Below, in pieces: positions 61,073 to 64,000 of a DNA stretch of 64,000 nt. The DNA comes from Bacteroidales bacterium (lineage in GTDB: Bacteria > Bacteroidota > Bacteroidia > Bacteroidales > UBA4181), in assembly GCA_031275285.1 (NCBI GenBank), contig JAISOY010000061.1:1-64000 (forward strand), in the 5' to 3' direction. The position numbers and the translations under genes are program-made. Under the pieces are notes generated by a model. The model made no database searches, had not been told where the DNA came from, and saw only the letters and a program-made list of their open reading frames with translations. How positions within the stretch are numbered: position 1 is the stretch's first letter; each line of letters begins with the position of its first letter.

Positions 61073-62599
61073 CTAATGTTTAAAATGACGGATCCCGGTA
61101 AACACCATTGCAATAGATAACTTATTGCAACAGTCTATTGACTCGTTATCGCGTATGGATCCTCCCGGCTGTACGATTGCTTTTATTCCTTCTTCTCCGG
61201 CTATTTCTACACAATCCGGAAAAGGGAAGTAAGCATCACTGGCCATTACGGCCCCATTCAGATCAAAATCAAATGTTTTTGCTTTCTTTACAGCTTGCTT
61301 CAAAGCGTCTACCCTTGAAGTCTGGCCAATACCACTGCCAAGTAATTGCTTATTTTTGGCCAATACAATGGCATTGGATTTACTATGTTTGACTATTTTA
61401 TTGGCAAATACCATATCTGCCAGTTCTTTTTTGCCCGGATGAACATCGGTCACCGGGTTCATTTTATCAGCAGTTTCTGTTGCATTATCCTTATCCTGAA
61501 GTACGACCCCGTTCAATAATGAACGAAATTGCTGTCCGGGAAGTTTTGTGTCTTTTAACCGAAGCAAAATCCTGTTCTTTTTTGCTTTTAATAATTCAAC
61601 GGCTTCCTTCGTAAAAGAAGGTGCGATCAATACCTCATAAAACAGTTGGTCTATTTCCAGGGCTGTCTTTTCATCGATCTCACGATTGGTGATCAACACA
61701 CCTCCGAATGCGGAGACAGGATCACCTGCCAAAGCTTTTTTCCAGGCATCCAGTATGTTTTCGGATGAGGCCAGGCCACATGCATTATTGTGTTTCAATA
61801 TGGCAAAAGTAGGTTCATCGAACTCATTGATGAGGTTTACTGCCGCATCGATATCCAGTAAGTTGTTATAGGATATCTCTTTTCCGTTTAACTTTTCGAA
61901 AAGTCCGTCAAAATTTCCAAAAAACAGTCCTTTCTGGTGGGGATTTTCTCCATAACGAAGGGTCATCCCGTCGGTATAGCTTTGTTTAAAGACAGGTTCG
62001 CCCAGTTCTTTATTGAAGTAATTAAATATTGCAGAATCGTAATGGGATGAAACATTGAATGCAGCAGCTGCAAACTTTCGCCGATCTTCCAGCGTGGTTT
62101 CACCACCTTTCTCATTCAATAAATTCAATAATGGCAAATATTCGCGTTTAGAAGGAACGATCAGAACGTCTTTATAATTCTTGGCTGCTGCACGGATCAA
62201 TGAAATACCGCCAATATCTATTTTCTCGATTACAGATGCTTCAGAAGCCCCGGACGCTACGGTTTCTTCAAAAGGATATAGATCCACGATCACGAGATCA
62301 ATATCCGGAATACCGTACTTAGCTGCTTCTTCAAGGTCTTTGGATTCATCACGACGATATAGTATGCCTCCGAATATTTTTGGGTGTAATGTTTTTACAC
62401 GTCCTCCGAAAATGGACGGATACTCCGTTAACGATTCAACAGAGGTTACTGGTACACCAAGTCCTTCTATAAAACTTTTCGTACCGCCTGTTGAATATAT
62501 TTTTACCTGTAAGTCATTTAATTTTTTGACAATTACGTCAAGATTGTCTTTATGATAAACCGAGATTAGTACCGACTTTATTTTTTTTGTTTTACTCAT
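61073..62599 (-). CDS. purH: Bifunctional AICAR transformylase / IMP cyclohydrolase
   Basis: The protein has 508 residues from the ATG at 62599 (MSKTKKIKSVLISVYHK); an ATG four codons upstream at 62611 is an alternative. The IMP cyclohydrolase (MGS-like) domain covers about residues 1-140 (IYSTGGTKSFIEGLG, DLVIVDLYPFEETV). The transformylase domain follows, with the Lys-His catalytic pair in AILKHNNACGLA and the closing SDAYFPFPDCVEIAGEEGIKAIVQPGGSIRDNESIDCC (quoted by short motif: FPFPDCVEIA). It catalyses the last two steps of de novo IMP synthesis. Placing it at the head of the mre operon ties a purine enzyme to cell-shape genes by transcription only; this order is common in Bacteroidota. 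Confidence 0.96.
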   Translation of the reverse strand: MSKTKKIKSVLISVYHKDNLDVIVKKLNDLQVKIYSTGGTKSFIEGLGVPVTSVESLTEYPSIFGGRVKTLHPKIFGGILYRRDESKDLEEAAKYGIPDIDLVIVDLYPFEETVASGASEASVIEKIDIGGISLIRAAAKNYKDVLIVPSKREYLPLLNLLNEKGGETTLEDRRKFAAAAFNVSSHYDSAIFNYFNKELGEPVFKQSYTDGMTLRYGENPHQKGLFFGNFDGLFEKLNGKEISYNNLLDIDAAVNLINEFDEPTFAILKHNNACGLASSENILDAWKKALAGDPVSAFGGVLITNREIDEKTALEIDQLFYEVLIAPSFTKEAVELLKAKKNRILLRLKDTKLPGQQFRSLLNGVVLQDKDNATETADKMNPVTDVHPGKKELADMVFANKIVKHSKSNAIVLAKNKQLLGSGIGQTSRVDALKQAVKKAKTFDFDLNGAVMASDAYFPFPDCVEIAGEEGIKAIVQPGGSIRDNESIDCCNKLSIAMVFTGIRHFKH

Positions 62600-62627
62600 T
62601 ATTTTATTCACTGATACAATAAGTTTA

Positions 62628-62635
62628 CAAAAGTA
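62628..62635 (-). promoter_or_regulatory. Candidate -7 element of the purH-mre operon
   Basis: On the minus strand TACTTTTG fits TAnnTTTG, 29 bp ahead of the purH ATG. No exact TTTG lies at the expected upstream spacing. Confidence 0.45.
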
Positions 62636-63008
62636 TTAAAATTCTATCTATTTTTTTAGCTAAAATGATAAGAAAAAATAAATCAGTAAAAAAAATATTT
62701 TTAAGTGTCGATTTATGGTCAGATATTCTTTTCAATTTTCCGGAAAAATGCCTGTTTGTGGGGATGTTTTCAATAGGTCAGCCAGCATAATAAAATGACA
62801 GTAATCAATACAAGTCAATTTTAATACTGCGTTTGCCATTTAACACTGTTTGTAAACTGAAAAATAAAGCATTCACATAAAATGAATAAATGTCATCATT
62901 CTTTATTGGAAAAAATGTAATTTTGCATTTTGTTCTTTGAATAACAATATTTCTTACCTATAACATAAGATGATTTCAATTGGTTAATTGAGATTCAAAT
63001 AAGACTTT
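62636..63008. other. Gene-free divergent region between purH and ssrA
   Basis: This is an AT-rich stretch without a plausible protein frame. The two outward-facing promoter elements (62628-62635 minus and 62918-62925 plus) are the only signals I can support. Confidence 0.5.
62918..62925 (+). promoter_or_regulatory. Candidate -7 element of ssrA
   Basis: TAATTTTG matches TAnnTTTG and lies about 83 bases before the mature tmRNA 5' end at 63009, so the RNA would be made as a precursor with a 5' leader to be trimmed. A -33 box is not clear. Confidence 0.45.
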
Positions 63009-63401
63009 GGGGCTGTTTGGTTTTGACAGCAAGGTAAATGGGTATTGTAAGCATGCCGAGCCACGTGATATGTCTCGTAAATCCGGGTCACAAAACAATA
63101 AATGGCGAAAATAATTACGCTCTTGCTGCTTAATCGAATTATAGTAGATTAGCTTAATCCGCGCACAAGGTGCATGGACAAGACGTTCCTCGTAAACCAA
63201 GTCCTGCGGTTTGCGGTTCAGGGGCGCTCGTGAGACAGGAATAGTTGTAGCTTTTTCTCAGAGCCGCGGCGAAACTTTAGAGGATAAGATGGCAGTAGGT
63301 TGCCGCCTGCCGGCTGTCATTCGAAAATCAATAAGCGGATAAGCATGTAGAAAGCATATTTGTTTCTTGTTTGGACACGGGTTCGACTCCCGTCAGCTCC
63401 A
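63009..63401 (+). ncRNA. ssrA: Transfer-messenger RNA (tmRNA)
   Basis: The 5' GGGGCTG (63009-63015) pairs with CAGCTCC (63394-63400), forming the tRNA-Ala-like acceptor stem. The T arm is visible as ACGGG-TTCGACT-CCCGT near 63377-63393. The tag frame at 63104-63133 decodes as GENNYALAA followed by TAA, the normal Bacteroidales-type proteolysis tag. CCA is not encoded (A at 63401 is followed by CGA), so it must be added. tmRNA rescues ribosomes stalled on broken mRNAs together with SmpB. No intron-like insert is seen. A terminator lies 43 bp downstream. Confidence 0.97.
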
Positions 63402-63443
63402 CGATAAATATTGACAATCAGCTTATTGTGATATTTAAGGACT

Positions 63444-63470
63444 AAGAAAGGGACTAATAGTCCCTTTCTT
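63444..63470 (+). terminator. Intrinsic terminator of ssrA
   Basis: AAGAAAGGGACT (63444-63455) and AGTCCCTTTCTT (63459-63470) are exact reverse complements with a 3-base loop and a T-rich tail (CTTTTAT). Confidence 0.85.
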
Positions 63471-63498
63471 CTTTTATGATTTTCTTGCTAAAGTTATA

Positions 63499-63506
63499 TA
63501 AATTTG
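63499..63506 (+). promoter_or_regulatory. Candidate -7 element before the right-edge gene
   Basis: TAAATTTG fits TAnnTTTG and would start transcription near 63513, about 23 bases before the ATG at 63536. The -33 box is poor. Confidence 0.35.
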
Positions 63507-63535
63507 AGCAATTTAATTTGAGTGCCAATAATAGT

Positions 63536-64000
63536 ATGGAATATATTCACGAAACGGGGTATCAATTATTATCGATAAAATATCTGTTTGAATTGCAGGA
63601 AAAAGAAGGACAAGCTGCCGACTTCATTCAATACATCCCTAAGTGCAATATTTTCAATAAGGACGGATATTTTAGGGAAGTGAATGAATATCTGGTCATT
63701 CACAATAATGAATACATCAAAAGATTACTCGAAACCCACCTTCAACATACAGAACGTATCATTGATATTTGGAATAAGGTGCTTTCCATCATACCCGAAA
63801 ATAAAACGTTTGAAACGATATGGGATAATAGATATGATATTTATTGTTCTTTCAGGCAAAACTTGGATTTCCCTTTTCAAGAATTATATCTGGTAAGAAA
63901 CAGGTTGCCAGAAGTATATTTTGGTAATACGGCAATAAGTGAACATCGATATTGGAATCTTGGCAACCAAACCACATTGTCAAACTTTAATCTGAATAAC
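63536..64000 (+). CDS. Hypothetical protein, C-terminus cut by window edge
   Basis: From the ATG at 63536 (MEYIHETGYQLLSIKYLFEL) the plus-strand frame stays open for 155 codons to the end of the window. The predicted sequence is rich in aromatic and charged residues (FIQYIPKCNIFNKDGYF, HTERIIDIWNKVLSIIPE, LRNRLPEVYFG-type segments) with no signal peptide or transmembrane helix, so a cytoplasmic protein is likely. I do not recognise the family. It follows ssrA, a frequent integration site for mobile elements, but no integrase or attachment repeat is visible within the window. Confidence 0.6.
   Translation, partial: MEYIHETGYQLLSIKYLFELQEKEGQAADFIQYIPKCNIFNKDGYFREVNEYLVIHNNEYIKRLLETHLQHTERIIDIWNKVLSIIPENKTFETIWDNRYDIYCSFRQNLDFPFQELYLVRNRLPEVYFGNTAISEHRYWNLGNQTTLSNFNLNN

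Overview
The window reads as a chromosomal segment from a member of the Bacteroidota, most likely order Bacteroidales. The signs are a tmRNA whose tag decodes as GENNYALAA, AT-rich leaders with TAnnTTTG-type -7 elements and few Shine-Dalgarno sites, the purH-mreB-mreC-mreD-mrdA-rodA gene order, a bifunctional DAHP synthase/type II chorismate mutase, an ilvN-thioesterase-ilvC string, and giant secreted Ig/PKD/SprB-type proteins. Species cannot be resolved from the sequence alone.

Layout. 1-844: a LytS-type sensor kinase cut by the left edge. 1124-7377: a MarR regulator followed by a complete tripartite RND efflux operon (lipoprotein adaptor, inner-membrane pump, outer-membrane factor) closed by a strong terminator. 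7940-13500: a partly decayed sugar/lipid-modification region. It has a UDP-glucuronate-4-epimerase-like gene, a GT83/ArnT-like polyprenyl-phosphate sugar transferase, a LAB_N membrane protein and a GT2 polyprenyl-phosphate glycosyltransferase, interleaved with three broken genes (a second GT83 gene, a PAP2 phosphatase and an EamA transporter). This set resembles systems that put galacturonic acid on lipid A. 13547-15489: an OmpR-type response regulator and its histidine kinase.

15771-17923: an aromatic amino-acid operon (prephenate dehydratase, then DAHP synthase/chorismate mutase). It is preceded by a previously unlisted 34-codon leader peptide rich in Phe/Tyr/Trp codons, with a terminator and a competing antiterminator, so it looks like a ribosome-mediated attenuator.

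18067-47487: almost 30 kb of secreted surface proteins arranged divergently. On the minus strand are an FGE/SUMF1-fold protein and a 4286-residue Ig/PKD/SprB adhesin. On the plus strand are three paralogous beta-helix-like secreted proteins and a 3402-residue protein with 38 EYFIDxDPGFG repeats. The two giants share no obvious domain architecture at their N-termini, yet both end in the same short tail, TGP(I/V)YR(L/V)PN. I consider this locus and its tail the best candidate for an undescribed surface or secretion system.

47647-52849: a LemA/DUF2207 membrane pair, then ilvN, an acyl-ACP thioesterase and ilvC, with a textbook Bacteroidota promoter in front of ilvC. 53300-62599 (minus): a TPR lipoprotein and the cell-shape operon purH-mreBCD-mrdA-rodA. 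63009-63401: ssrA (tmRNA). A gene of unknown function runs off the right edge.
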